A stretch of DNA of 54,036 nucleotides from an uncultured Bacteroides sp. (GTDB taxonomy: Bacteria > Bacteroidota > Bacteroidia > Bacteroidales > Bacteroidaceae): assembly GCF_910578895.1 (NCBI RefSeq), contig NZ_CAJTSC010000023.1:1-54036 (forward strand), read 5' to 3'. The position numbers and the translations under genes are program-made. Shown one piece after another: positions 15,635-22,907 of this stretch. The notes beneath the pieces are model-generated. The model worked only from the letters and a program-made list of their open reading frames with translations. It did no database searches and was not told the origin of the DNA. Each line of letters starts with the position of its first letter. Positions within the stretch are counted from its first letter, which is position 1.

Positions 15635-18600
15635 TTATAATGTTACGTTTAGTCCGAAAGAGATATTTCTCATAATCGGATAAGAGCTTATGTGGTCTTT
15701 ATGCACTTCCGGATCGGCAATTTTCAGTCCATCCTGAAGCAAGAACAGGTTGCTTCCGTTCACGAAGACTTTGATTTTGTCCATTCTCAAAGCCTTGGTT
15801 ACGGTTTTAGGAATGTCATACGACAGGGAAATGTTCTTACAACGCAGGAAAGAGGAATTACGTACCCAGAACGTTGATTTTTCTCCATTTGTCTTGGTAA
15901 GCGTGAAGGGCATGGAAGCATTGGGATTTTCTTCCGTCCAGTGGTCGTTCCAGAAGGCAAATGTTCCGGTCCAGTCTTTCACACCGGGTTTACGGTCGTC
16001 AATAACACGTTGATGTCCTGCCAATCCCTGGAAGAAAATATCTAACGTAAATCCTTTCCACTTACCGCCCAAAGTGAAGCCATAGGTGATTGGAGCCGAT
16101 TGCTTATCTACGATGACAATCATATCTTCTTCCGTAATCTGACCGTCCGGTTCGTCACTGTTAACACCGCGTACGTCTCTATAGAGCAACATGCCCGGTA
16201 CAAGTTTGGTGCCTTTAATCAACAGTTCTTTTCCGTATTTCTCCTTATTTGCCTGGTTTACCCTGTCTACATCTTCCCAGCTGCGCAAGATGCCCAGACA
16301 GTCATAACCCCACACACGGTCCAGCGATTGTCCGATTTCAGATTTGTATGCGGCTAAGTTCACAGCTTCATCTTTTTCTACCCACCAGCTTTTTGCATAT
16401 CCGAAGTTTCCTTTCAACCAATACTGGAAATCTTTATACTGTCCGTTATATCCGATTTCAAATTCAAAACCGCGGGCATCAATCTCCGCATAATTCTCTT
16501 TCGGAAGTTTTGCACCGAAACTTGTCGCTACACTGGCATTGCGTTCTGCCAGAATATCGTAAGTATGTCTGTAGAACCATTCGAAACTGATATCCAGATG
16601 ATTGAACAAACGACCGTCAAATCCGACATTGTAAGATATGGACTTTTCCCATGTCAAGTCGGGATTTGCCAATGTACCCGGCTCTATACCATAGCTTTGC
16701 GAACCGAATACGGCACCTGTAGTCATGTTGTATTTCGGCATCCAATCCCAACCGCCGACAGCATCATTACCCAAGGAAGCTATCGAACCGCGAAGTTTCA
16801 GATAATCTACAAATTTCACATTATCGGCAAAGAACGGTTCGCTTGAGACACGCCAGCCGGCTGAAACGGAAGGGAAAAATCCCCAACGCTTACTCGGAGC
16901 AAACTTCGTAGAACCGTCTACGCGGAAAGCGGCTTCCAAAAGATATTTATCATTATAAGCATAATTCAGACGGCCTACATAAGAAAGACGTCCACTTTCA
17001 CCTACGGAACCGGCTCCTACAATTGATTGTGAAGCATCACCGCTCGCCGCATGAAATTCCGGCATAGTCCATGTCAACAGTCCGTTGCGCTGCGCGTCGA
17101 AAGACTCATTTTCACCTTCCGCCTGTTCGTAAACGAAAAGGGCGCCTATGTCATGTTTGCCGAATGTACGGTCGTATGTCACAAAGAAGTTCATCTGATA
17201 ATCGGAATAAAAAGCAGATGTCTTTTTGATAAACCTGTCACCACCGCGAACATCCGTTCCGGTTACTTGCGGATTTTTGCTCGGGTCTATTATATGTCCG
17301 TTCGTACCGCTTGTCTCGAACGTGTAAAGTGTGTACGGCATGGCGATTTCCTTATAAATTCTGTTATAAGTGTTTCTGCTATATTGGAACTTGAGTTTCA
17401 ATCCTTTCAGGAACGGCGCGTCATATTCTGCAAACATATTCACGTTGGTATTCATCCACTTACGCGTGTCACGTCCCGCCTGCTCGCTAATCTGTGTCAA
17501 TGGGTGCTGTTCCAGCCCGTTTGCCTTTACAGGCAAACCGTTGATATAGAAAGGATTCATTCTGGAACGTTTCAAGATACTGGCATACAAGTTATCCAGA
17601 TTGTCACGTCCGCCATCCGACTTCCAGTGAGGTTTGATGTCTTTTCTGTTATCCGTACTGATGTTCAAACCCACTTTGAAATTGTCTGTGATATTGGCAT
17701 CTATGCTTGCCCGGAAATTAGCCTTGTTGTATTCCAGGTTATCGAAAGCGCCGGTTGCAAAATAGTAGGCGCCACCGATAAAATACCGCACTTTTTCCGT
17801 ACCACCCGTAATGTTCAGTGCATGGCGGGTTGTCAACGGAGTTCTCCACATTTCGTCCAGCCAACTGTAGTTTACGCCTTTAAAATATTCCAGTTCATCG
17901 TCTGTATACCATGTTTTCTGATCTTCGGGACGTTTCTTCGGGTCGGATCCTTTGTCGACCCAGTCTTGATAGCGATTGTGATTCAGGAAAACAGCCTGTT
18001 CGTAAGCACTCAGCGTTTCCGGATTTTTAGTAGGGCTGTCAAACCCTACGGTACCGGAATAGTTGATAACCGGCTTGGTACTGTTTCCTTTTTTAGTGGT
18101 AACCAATACTACACCATTGGCAGCGCGTGCACCATACACAGCTGCCGATGCACCGTCTTTCAATACGGATATGTTTTCAACCTCGCTAGCATCCAAAGAC
18201 TCGAACGCTTCTTGGTTTCTTACAACACCGTCAATTACATACAACGGACTTGCATCGTTGGTAGTACCTTTGGCACGGATACTTAAGCTACTGGTGGAGC
18301 CCGGCTTGCCGGTGGTGGAAGTAATCATGACTCCGGAAAGACGACCCGCCAAAGAGGTTGCCAAATTAGCAGATGGGATATCTGCAATTGTTTTGGCATC
18401 GACACTTGTGATACTTCCTGTCACACTTCCTTTTTTCTGTGTACCGTAGCCTACCACTACCACCTCGTCCAGCGCTTGCGAATCTTCTGTCAATACAATC
18501 TTCAGGTTCGCTCCCGTAGCCTTCTGGATTACTTCTTTATAACCGATATAGCTAAATTTAAGTGTACCGCCTTTGGTACAAGCAATAGAGAAATTACCGT

Positions 18601-18796
18601 CTATATCGGTAATTGCACCGTTGGATGTGTCTTGTTCCGTGATTGTCACTCCAATTAAGGGATCACCATTGGCATCGACAACTGTACCTTTGACTGTTAT
18701 GTTCTGAGCATGAATGACTGTGCTCAAAGAAAAACTCAACAGTACCATCAAAATACGCCATGACAGCGATTTTGCATTGTGTTCTTTCTTTTTCAT
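15635..18796 (-). CDS. SusC-family TonB-dependent outer-membrane transporter (second pair)
   Basis: The 1053-residue protein begins MKKKEHNAKSLSW with a signal peptide ending STVIHAQ. It has a carboxypeptidase-regulatory-like domain (VKGTVVDANGDPLIGVTI, GAITDIDGNFSIAC), then DEVVVVGYGTQKKGSVTG before the plug. The plug has LAGRLSGVMI, SIRAKGTTN, PLYVIDGVV and YGARAANGVVLVTTKKG, and is followed by a barrel of about 800 residues. It imports an unknown oligomer together with the SusD below. The upstream 290 bp, which must hold its promoter, contain an inverted repeat and end at a recombination-like site next to an integrase gene. Phase-variable control is therefore possible, but it is not shown by the sequence. 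Confidence 0.95.
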   Translation of the reverse strand: MKKKEHNAKSLSWRILMVLLSFSLSTVIHAQNITVKGTVVDANGDPLIGVTITEQDTSNGAITDIDGNFSIACTKGGTLKFSYIGYKEVIQKATGANLKIVLTEDSQALDEVVVVGYGTQKKGSVTGSITSVDAKTIADIPSANLATSLAGRLSGVMITSTTGKPGSTSSLSIRAKGTTNDASPLYVIDGVVRNQEAFESLDASEVENISVLKDGASAAVYGARAANGVVLVTTKKGNSTKPVINYSGTVGFDSPTKNPETLSAYEQAVFLNHNRYQDWVDKGSDPKKRPEDQKTWYTDDELEYFKGVNYSWLDEMWRTPLTTRHALNITGGTEKVRYFIGGAYYFATGAFDNLEYNKANFRASIDANITDNFKVGLNISTDNRKDIKPHWKSDGGRDNLDNLYASILKRSRMNPFYINGLPVKANGLEQHPLTQISEQAGRDTRKWMNTNVNMFAEYDAPFLKGLKLKFQYSRNTYNRIYKEIAMPYTLYTFETSGTNGHIIDPSKNPQVTGTDVRGGDRFIKKTSAFYSDYQMNFFVTYDRTFGKHDIGALFVYEQAEGENESFDAQRNGLLTWTMPEFHAASGDASQSIVGAGSVGESGRLSYVGRLNYAYNDKYLLEAAFRVDGSTKFAPSKRWGFFPSVSAGWRVSSEPFFADNVKFVDYLKLRGSIASLGNDAVGGWDWMPKYNMTTGAVFGSQSYGIEPGTLANPDLTWEKSISYNVGFDGRLFNHLDISFEWFYRHTYDILAERNASVATSFGAKLPKENYAEIDARGFEFEIGYNGQYKDFQYWLKGNFGYAKSWWVEKDEAVNLAAYKSEIGQSLDRVWGYDCLGILRSWEDVDRVNQANKEKYGKELLIKGTKLVPGMLLYRDVRGVNSDEPDGQITEEDMIVIVDKQSAPITYGFTLGGKWKGFTLDIFFQGLAGHQRVIDDRKPGVKDWTGTFAFWNDHWTEENPNASMPFTLTKTNGEKSTFWVRNSSFLRCKNISLSYDIPKTVTKALRMDKIKVFVNGSNLFLLQDGLKIADPEVHKDHISSYPIMRNISFGLNVTL

Positions 18797-18889
18797 TAAT
18801 AAATTGAATTAAAAAAATTAGACTTAAATTAACAAGGAATTTCACCTGATACTCTTTTTTTAAAATAGCTCATGGTTCCATGGTTTTTC

Positions 18890-18931
18890 TACATAATATC
18901 AATACGTTATTTTTAGTGTTCATATTATGTA
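18890..18931 (-). promoter_or_regulatory. Inverted repeat in the second susC promoter region
   Basis: TACATAATAT (18890-18899) and ATATTATGTA (18922-18931) are exact reverse complements with 22 nt between them, about 95-135 bp upstream of the susC start. This could be a regulator binding site or a structured leader. A second small inverted repeat, CATGG-TT-CCATG, lies at about 18871-18882. The rest of 18797-19084 shows no gene. A 9-bp direct repeat GTATACATA occurs at 18971 and 19044. Confidence 0.4.
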
Positions 18932-19084
18932 CCGGATATGAATCTGCCATCTGTCATTCATCTTTTCTGCGTATACATAAAGAGAGTAGGGATAGATAGG
19001 CCATAAAGTAAGTTTTAGCATTTATTTATTCAATTCTTTTTCGGTATACATACGTATTGATAGGCTTGCTTTGGCATTAGAGAA

Positions 19085-19098
19085 CATGCAATTTGCAT
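19085..19098. repeat. Left recombination-like site, palindromic CATGCAATTTGCAT
   Basis: This is a near-palindrome (ATGCAA-T-TTGCAT) lying 5 bp beyond the stop codon of the integrase gene. The 14-mer is an exact inverted copy of the site at 20387-20400. Read in the same direction, AACATGCAAnTTGCAT matches that site at 15 of 16 positions, so the pair may act as inverted or direct repeats depending on which base defines the crossover. Confidence 0.7.
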
Positions 19099-19103
19099 AT
19101 ACT

Positions 19104-20336
19104 CTACGGAAAGAATTTGGTTAAGAGGGCGGAGTTCTTTCTTCTTTCGTCCACTTCGAAACCGGCGAGGTAATTTTCGGTAATGGCGATGTTGGAATGT
19201 CCGAGACTTTCGGAGATATAGGCGATATTGACTCCGCTCCGTTTTAAGACTGTGGCGAATGAGTGGCGTGCAGAGTAGGTGGTGATACGGGGAATACCGA
19301 CATCGTGGGCTATTTTTTTGAGGACCCGGTTGCACTCGGTGACGATTTCTCTGATTAGTTTAACTTTTTCGAAAGGGTTTTCCGTACCTTTGGCAAAAGG
19401 GAAAATATAGTTGTCGGGGGAGATTTCAGGATTACCCCATTTGTTGATAATGGTCTGCATCTCCGAAGTGATTACCGCATGTATGGTTTTGCCGTATTTG
19501 GTGTTTCTTGCAGTCTTGGCACGTACGAAGCATATCTCTCCGTTTATGATATTGGAGTATTGCAGGAAAATCATATCCCTGAAGTTGATGCCGTTGCATA
19601 GATAAGAGAAAAACCATAGGTCGCGATACATCTCGGTTGTTTTTGTACCGTCCGTATAGGTTATTAATTTCTTGATTTGTTCCAATGTGAGTGCCAGTTT
19701 CCGTCCGCTTCCGCTTGGCACTTCATATTTGCCTTTCCCGAAGGGATATTGGCTCTCTTTGATGATGCCGTCTTTACGTGCCATGTTTATGATGCACTTT
19801 AAGTTTCTGAAATAGAAACTCATGCTTGAATAGCTGCTTCCTGTCGAAAACCAGAAGTGTTCACATCGGTTTAGCCAGTTGATGTTGATTTCTCGGAAAG
19901 ATATCTGTTTGCCTGCAAATTGTTCTATTTTATGCAAAGTACCTTTGTAAGAGAAATAGGTGTTTGCCTGTCCGTTCGCTTTCAGTTCTTCCATTTTTTT
20001 GAGAAAGACGGAGTTGACGGATATGCCCGAATATCTGCCGAGCCGGGCATTCAATATATCGAAACTGAACTCTCCACGAAAAACCAGTGTCTCGACTTGC
20101 TGTTTGACAAGAGAAAAGCTGTTTTCCACATTGTGGCGTATGGACGACAGTTTACGTGTTCTGCTATGTGGCAGTTGTTCCCACTCTTGGACAGACAGTT
20201 CCTGACCGGTGGAATAGTATTTCTGCCTACGGTTATGGATGACTTGTACTTTTATAGGATACAGTCCACTCTTTTTTGCTTTTCTTTTGTCCAATACGGT
20301 GAGTACGGACACACCGTCTTTTGAGTATTTGTACAT
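19104..20336 (-). CDS. Tyrosine site-specific recombinase/integrase (Bacteroides type)
   Basis: The 410-residue protein has the layout of Bacteroides phage-type integrases: an N-terminal arm-binding segment (SVLTVLDKRKAKKSGLYPIKVQV), a SAM-like core-binding domain near residues 110-210, and a C-terminal catalytic domain. Catalytic positions visible are NGINFRDM (first Arg region), TTYSARHSFAT (Arg357 with His358; the usual His of HxxR is Tyr here, as is common in this clade), SLGHSNIAITENY (His380 and nucleophile Tyr389). It appears intact. It sits between near-palindromic repeats at 19085 and 20387, with susC on one side and a truncated GH2 gene on the other. Relatives in Bacteroides catalyse promoter or gene inversions and element integration. 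Which applies here is not decided by the sequence. Confidence 0.93.
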   Translation of the reverse strand: MYKYSKDGVSVLTVLDKRKAKKSGLYPIKVQVIHNRRQKYYSTGQELSVQEWEQLPHSRTRKLSSIRHNVENSFSLVKQQVETLVFRGEFSFDILNARLGRYSGISVNSVFLKKMEELKANGQANTYFSYKGTLHKIEQFAGKQISFREININWLNRCEHFWFSTGSSYSSMSFYFRNLKCIINMARKDGIIKESQYPFGKGKYEVPSGSGRKLALTLEQIKKLITYTDGTKTTEMYRDLWFFSYLCNGINFRDMIFLQYSNIINGEICFVRAKTARNTKYGKTIHAVITSEMQTIINKWGNPEISPDNYIFPFAKGTENPFEKVKLIREIVTECNRVLKKIAHDVGIPRITTYSARHSFATVLKRSGVNIAYISESLGHSNIAITENYLAGFEVDERRKNSALLTKFFP

Positions 20337-20386
20337 GAGTTAATGAGTTAAATTATTAATAGGTCTTGTCAATCAACGGCAGTAAC

Positions 20387-20400
20387 ATGCAAATTGCATG
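20387..20400. repeat. Right recombination-like site, palindromic ATGCAAATTGCATG
   Basis: This is the exact reverse complement of the 14-mer at 19085-19098, lying 50 bp upstream of the integrase start. The GH2-like remnant begins within a few tens of bases to its right, so this site coincides with the rearrangement breakpoint. Confidence 0.7.
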
Positions 20401-20439
20401 CAAAATTGATGAATGCCGGTGAAATGAAGTACTTTTTGA

Positions 20440-21015
20440 TACGCAATCAATAGTAATTGGGAAGACCGTATGGGTGAGGTAACTCCTGTACATATTTATA
20501 CATCAGGCGATGCGGTTGAACTGTTTTTGAACGGCAAGTCGTTGGGGCGTAAAGAAAAAGCACATTCATACGACCGTTTGGTTTGGGAAGATGTGCGCTA
20601 CGAACCCGGAACCTTGAAAGCCGTTGCCTATAAAAATGGAGAAAGATGGGCGGAAGATATCGTTGAGACCACAGGCAAACCGACTGCTTTGCAGGTAATT
20701 CCAGAGAAGAGGATTTTGAAGGCAGATGGTGTGGATTTATCTTTTGTCCGGGTTCTGATTGTAGATTCTAAGGGGCGTATGGTTCCACGTGCCAAAAATC
20801 ATTTGAAGTTTTCTGTTTCAGGTTCTGCCGAGATTGTTGCTACCGACAACGGTGATGCTACCGATTTGACCTCTTTCCAATTACCGGAACGGGATGCGTA
20901 TAACGACATGGCGTTGGTGATACTGCGCAGCCAATATCAGAAACCGGGAAAAGCCGTGCTGACAGTTGAATCCAAAGGTTTGCCCAAACAGAAAGTTGTT
21001 CTGAATGTAGAATGA
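20440..21015 (+). pseudogene. C-terminal fragment of a GH2-family glycosidase (beta-galactosidase-like)
   Basis: The frame opens at 20440 and GH2-like sequence starts at NWEDRMGEVTPVHIYTSGDA. It continues through ELFLNGKSLGRK, LVWEDVRYEPGTLKAVAYKNG, a T-GKPTALQ linker, and a final Ig-like domain (LSFVRVLIVDSKGRMVP, ending KVVLNVE). This is the C-terminal DUF4982/Ig-like part of a large GH2 enzyme. The signal peptide, sugar-binding and catalytic barrel domains (roughly 600-700 residues) are missing and are not found elsewhere in the window. Upstream in another frame, 20409-20450 reads MNAGEMKYFLIRNQ then two stops, which may be further decayed GH2 sequence. ATG 20470 is an accidental internal start. 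A good terminator follows. Confidence 0.85.
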
Positions 21016-21035
21016 GATAATTGACGGATATACAT

Positions 21036-21067
21036 GAAAAGCGGATGTCTCACAACATCCGCTTTTC
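21036..21067 (+). terminator. Terminator downstream of the GH2 fragment
   Basis: GAAAAGCGGATGT (21036-21048) pairs perfectly with ACATCCGCTTTTC (21055-21067) over a 6-nt loop, with U-rich sequence in and after the 3' arm. It lies 21 bp after the GH2 stop, which shows that the fragment kept its original 3' flank. Confidence 0.85.
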
Positions 21068-21142
21068 TTAAACAATCTAACCAAAATAATCATCTATGAG
21101 ATAATACCTATCAAATAACTATGAATTTAAAAAGCCTATGAA

Positions 21143-22144
21143 TTATTCGTGAATATGATGTGATGTTTGTATTGCAGTTCTAATGTTATCCATGGGAGTT
21201 TTAGGCAAAACAGTGCAATCGGCTCCTAAAATGAAGCGTTTCCCCGCTAAGTCGTGTTTTAATGTCTTAACCTCTTTTGCCACTTGCTCTTTGCTCCCTT
21301 CCAAGATTGTTCCCTTCCGGTACAATCCGCCCATTACCGGGCGTTTGAATAACCGTTCGCAATCTTTCAGACTGAATGGTTTGCCATTTACTTCTATGGG
21401 GGCGTTGACAATTTGTCCTGGATATGAAGTAAAACGGGTTAAATCATCATAGCTACCCTCATAGTCGCAAATGTGAAGAATATTTAGTTTTGTGTCTGTG
21501 TTGCATTCTTTCATGACTTTCAGGTCGTATGGCTTTACAAATGTGTCAAAAAATCCGGGAACTTCATAGAATTTTTGTTCTCCTCCCTGGGTCGGGGTGT
21601 AGAAGCCGTCTACACCGATTTGCTTACAGGCTTTCACATATCCGATTAACGCGTCTGTAAAATATTCCAATGCCTGCTTGATGCGCTCCGGTTCTTTATC
21701 TGCATAAGCTACCACAGTCTTTGCACCTACGGTTTGTATCAACATCTGAAAAGGAGAATAGACTGTCGGAAGTACCATTGCATCCGTTCCGGCTATGTCA
21801 TAAATCCCTTTTACAACGTTTAGGGTAGGAGCGAAAAAATCATTGGGAAGCGGGCGGATTTTATCCCAATCTTCCGCTTTTTCTATTTTGATGCGTCCGT
21901 AACCCTGCTCGAATTGGATTTTTACAAAATCCATTCCTGTCAAGAGGAAATAACGAAGATGGGCATTAATTGCATTTTCTCCTATTTTGGCATCTTTTCC
22001 AAAGTGCATGAAGAAAGCACTTGGTACGTAAGATTTGTCCAATGTCCCATTAAGGAACTGCTGCATCACCTCTCTTTTATTGGTAGGCGTCTGGGCTGTT
22101 GCCAAAGTCGCGATACATAATAATATAAAGAATAAATTTCTCAT
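21143..22144 (-). CDS. Secreted uroporphyrinogen-decarboxylase-family (URO-D/MtaA-like) protein
   Basis: The chosen start at 22144 gives a signal peptide (MRNLFFILLCIATLATAQ). A longer start at 22177 adds a charged tail before it and is less likely. The 333-residue protein follows the URO-D fold pattern: a FMHFGKDA segment, GMDFVKIQFEQGY, LPTVYSPFQML, GVDGFYTPTQGG, LNILHICDYEGSY, and FILGADCTVLPKTPMDNI. His224-x-Cys226 and Cys310 match the His-x-Cys...Cys zinc site of the MtaA/CmuA methyltransferases rather than true HemE. A signal peptide on this fold is unusual, because the family is otherwise cytoplasmic. The substrate is unknown. No corrinoid protein or methyltransferase gene is adjacent. 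Confidence 0.75.
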   Translation of the reverse strand: MRNLFFILLCIATLATAQTPTNKREVMQQFLNGTLDKSYVPSAFFMHFGKDAKIGENAINAHLRYFLLTGMDFVKIQFEQGYGRIKIEKAEDWDKIRPLPNDFFAPTLNVVKGIYDIAGTDAMVLPTVYSPFQMLIQTVGAKTVVAYADKEPERIKQALEYFTDALIGYVKACKQIGVDGFYTPTQGGEQKFYEVPGFFDTFVKPYDLKVMKECNTDTKLNILHICDYEGSYDDLTRFTSYPGQIVNAPIEVNGKPFSLKDCERLFKRPVMGGLYRKGTILEGSKEQVAKEVKTLKHDLAGKRFILGADCTVLPKTPMDNIRTAIQTSHHIHE

Positions 22145-22303
22145 ACGTGTTTTTCGTTTATCAGTTTGACGTTGCAAAGATAAGCGGATGCGAAATGCGG
22201 GGTTTTCAATATTGTTTCAATACTTTTCTATTTTGTATCACTTTGTATTTTATGGCTTGTTTTTTCTCGGAAAACTGTTACCAGCGTATCATTGATGGCA
22301 TAA

Positions 22304-22368
22304 AAAGAGTGTGTGCCGATACGCTGATAGAATGATACGACTATCAGAGCGTTGGCACACACTCTTTA
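22304..22368 (-). terminator. Long hairpin terminator after the NlpE-like gene
   Basis: AAGAGTGTGTGCC on the left pairs with GGCACACACTCTT on the right (about 22305-22366), extended inward by CGCTGATAG / CTATCAGAGCG with a small bulge. On the minus strand it follows the stop at 22391 and runs into CTCTTTTTATG. The rest of 22145-22303 shows no gene. Confidence 0.8.
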
Positions 22369-22390
22369 TAGACAAGTTATGTACTATTGC

Positions 22391-22864
22391 TTATTTCATT
22401 TGGATAATGTCATAATTCAAACCGCTTACGGTTTCTTGCAGGCTATCGTTCACCAGTCTTAAGGTGGTGTCGTTTACGACAACAAAGTATAGGGGAGTGT
22501 CTCCGTCGTCGGGAGTCAGCTTATAGGCTGTTTTTTTATAGTTGTTGGCGTCTTTCCGAATGACCTGGCGTTTCCCGGTGGAAGTGAAAGACCTGTTTTG
22601 TCCTCGCCCTTCCGCATCCAGATAGGTCGTGACCAACGTGTAGCCGCATTCACTGTCCGGACTTACACTGTCAACGCTCAATACATATTGGATGCCCGGA
22701 CCGTCGGCGGCAGGAAGTATGCCTTTGTAGACGGTAACTGTGGAAGGACCGCTGCTTGTAACAGTCATGATGCCTTCATCCATCACGTTGTTGTTTTGAT
22801 TTCCTTTTGACTGGCAGGATGCCAATGCTGCGGCAATTGCTGCAATCATCATTACTTTTTTCAT
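22391..22864 (-). CDS. NlpE-like lipoprotein lacking the CXXC motif
   Basis: The 157-residue lipoprotein (MKKVMMIAAIAAALASC, Cys17) has an Asn-rich linker, then an NlpE N-terminal-type beta-barrel: TVYKGILPAADGPGIQYVLSVD, TLVTTYLDAEGR, FTSTGKRQVIRKDA, YFVVVNDTTLRLVNDSLQE. In classical NlpE the block is YxGxLPCADCxGI. Here both cysteines are replaced (LPAADGPGI). Copper binding or disulfide-based surface sensing through that motif is therefore unlikely. It lies 43 bp downstream of the CorC-type gene on the same strand and may be co-transcribed with it. Confidence 0.7.
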   Translation of the reverse strand: MKKVMMIAAIAAALASCQSKGNQNNNVMDEGIMTVTSSGPSTVTVYKGILPAADGPGIQYVLSVDSVSPDSECGYTLVTTYLDAEGRGQNRSFTSTGKRQVIRKDANNYKKTAYKLTPDDGDTPLYFVVVNDTTLRLVNDSLQETVSGLNYDIIQMK

Positions 22865-22907
22865 TGCTTTAAATGGTTTAAGTTAATATTATGATACGCC
22901 GGTGGCG

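Larger units (their letters stand above)
19085..20400. mobile_element. Candidate minimal recombinase unit bounded by ATGCAAnTTGCAT repeats
   Basis: This 1316-bp segment contains only the integrase gene and is bounded exactly by the two matching near-palindromic sites. To its right the GH2 stump begins at once, and to its left is the susC promoter region. It could be an invertible segment, a minimal integrated element, or a unit whose enzyme acts on similar sites elsewhere. No cargo gene is present. Confidence 0.45.

Noticed and set aside
17051..18286. Long plus-strand open frame (411 codons) inside susC
   Set aside because: It is antisense to a clear SusC. Composition and lack of any family motif mark it as a shadow.
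19030..19335. Minus-strand 101-codon frame at the 3' end of the recombinase gene
   Set aside because: It overlaps the recombinase catalytic region in another frame. The Tyr-containing catalytic motifs belong to the recombinase frame.
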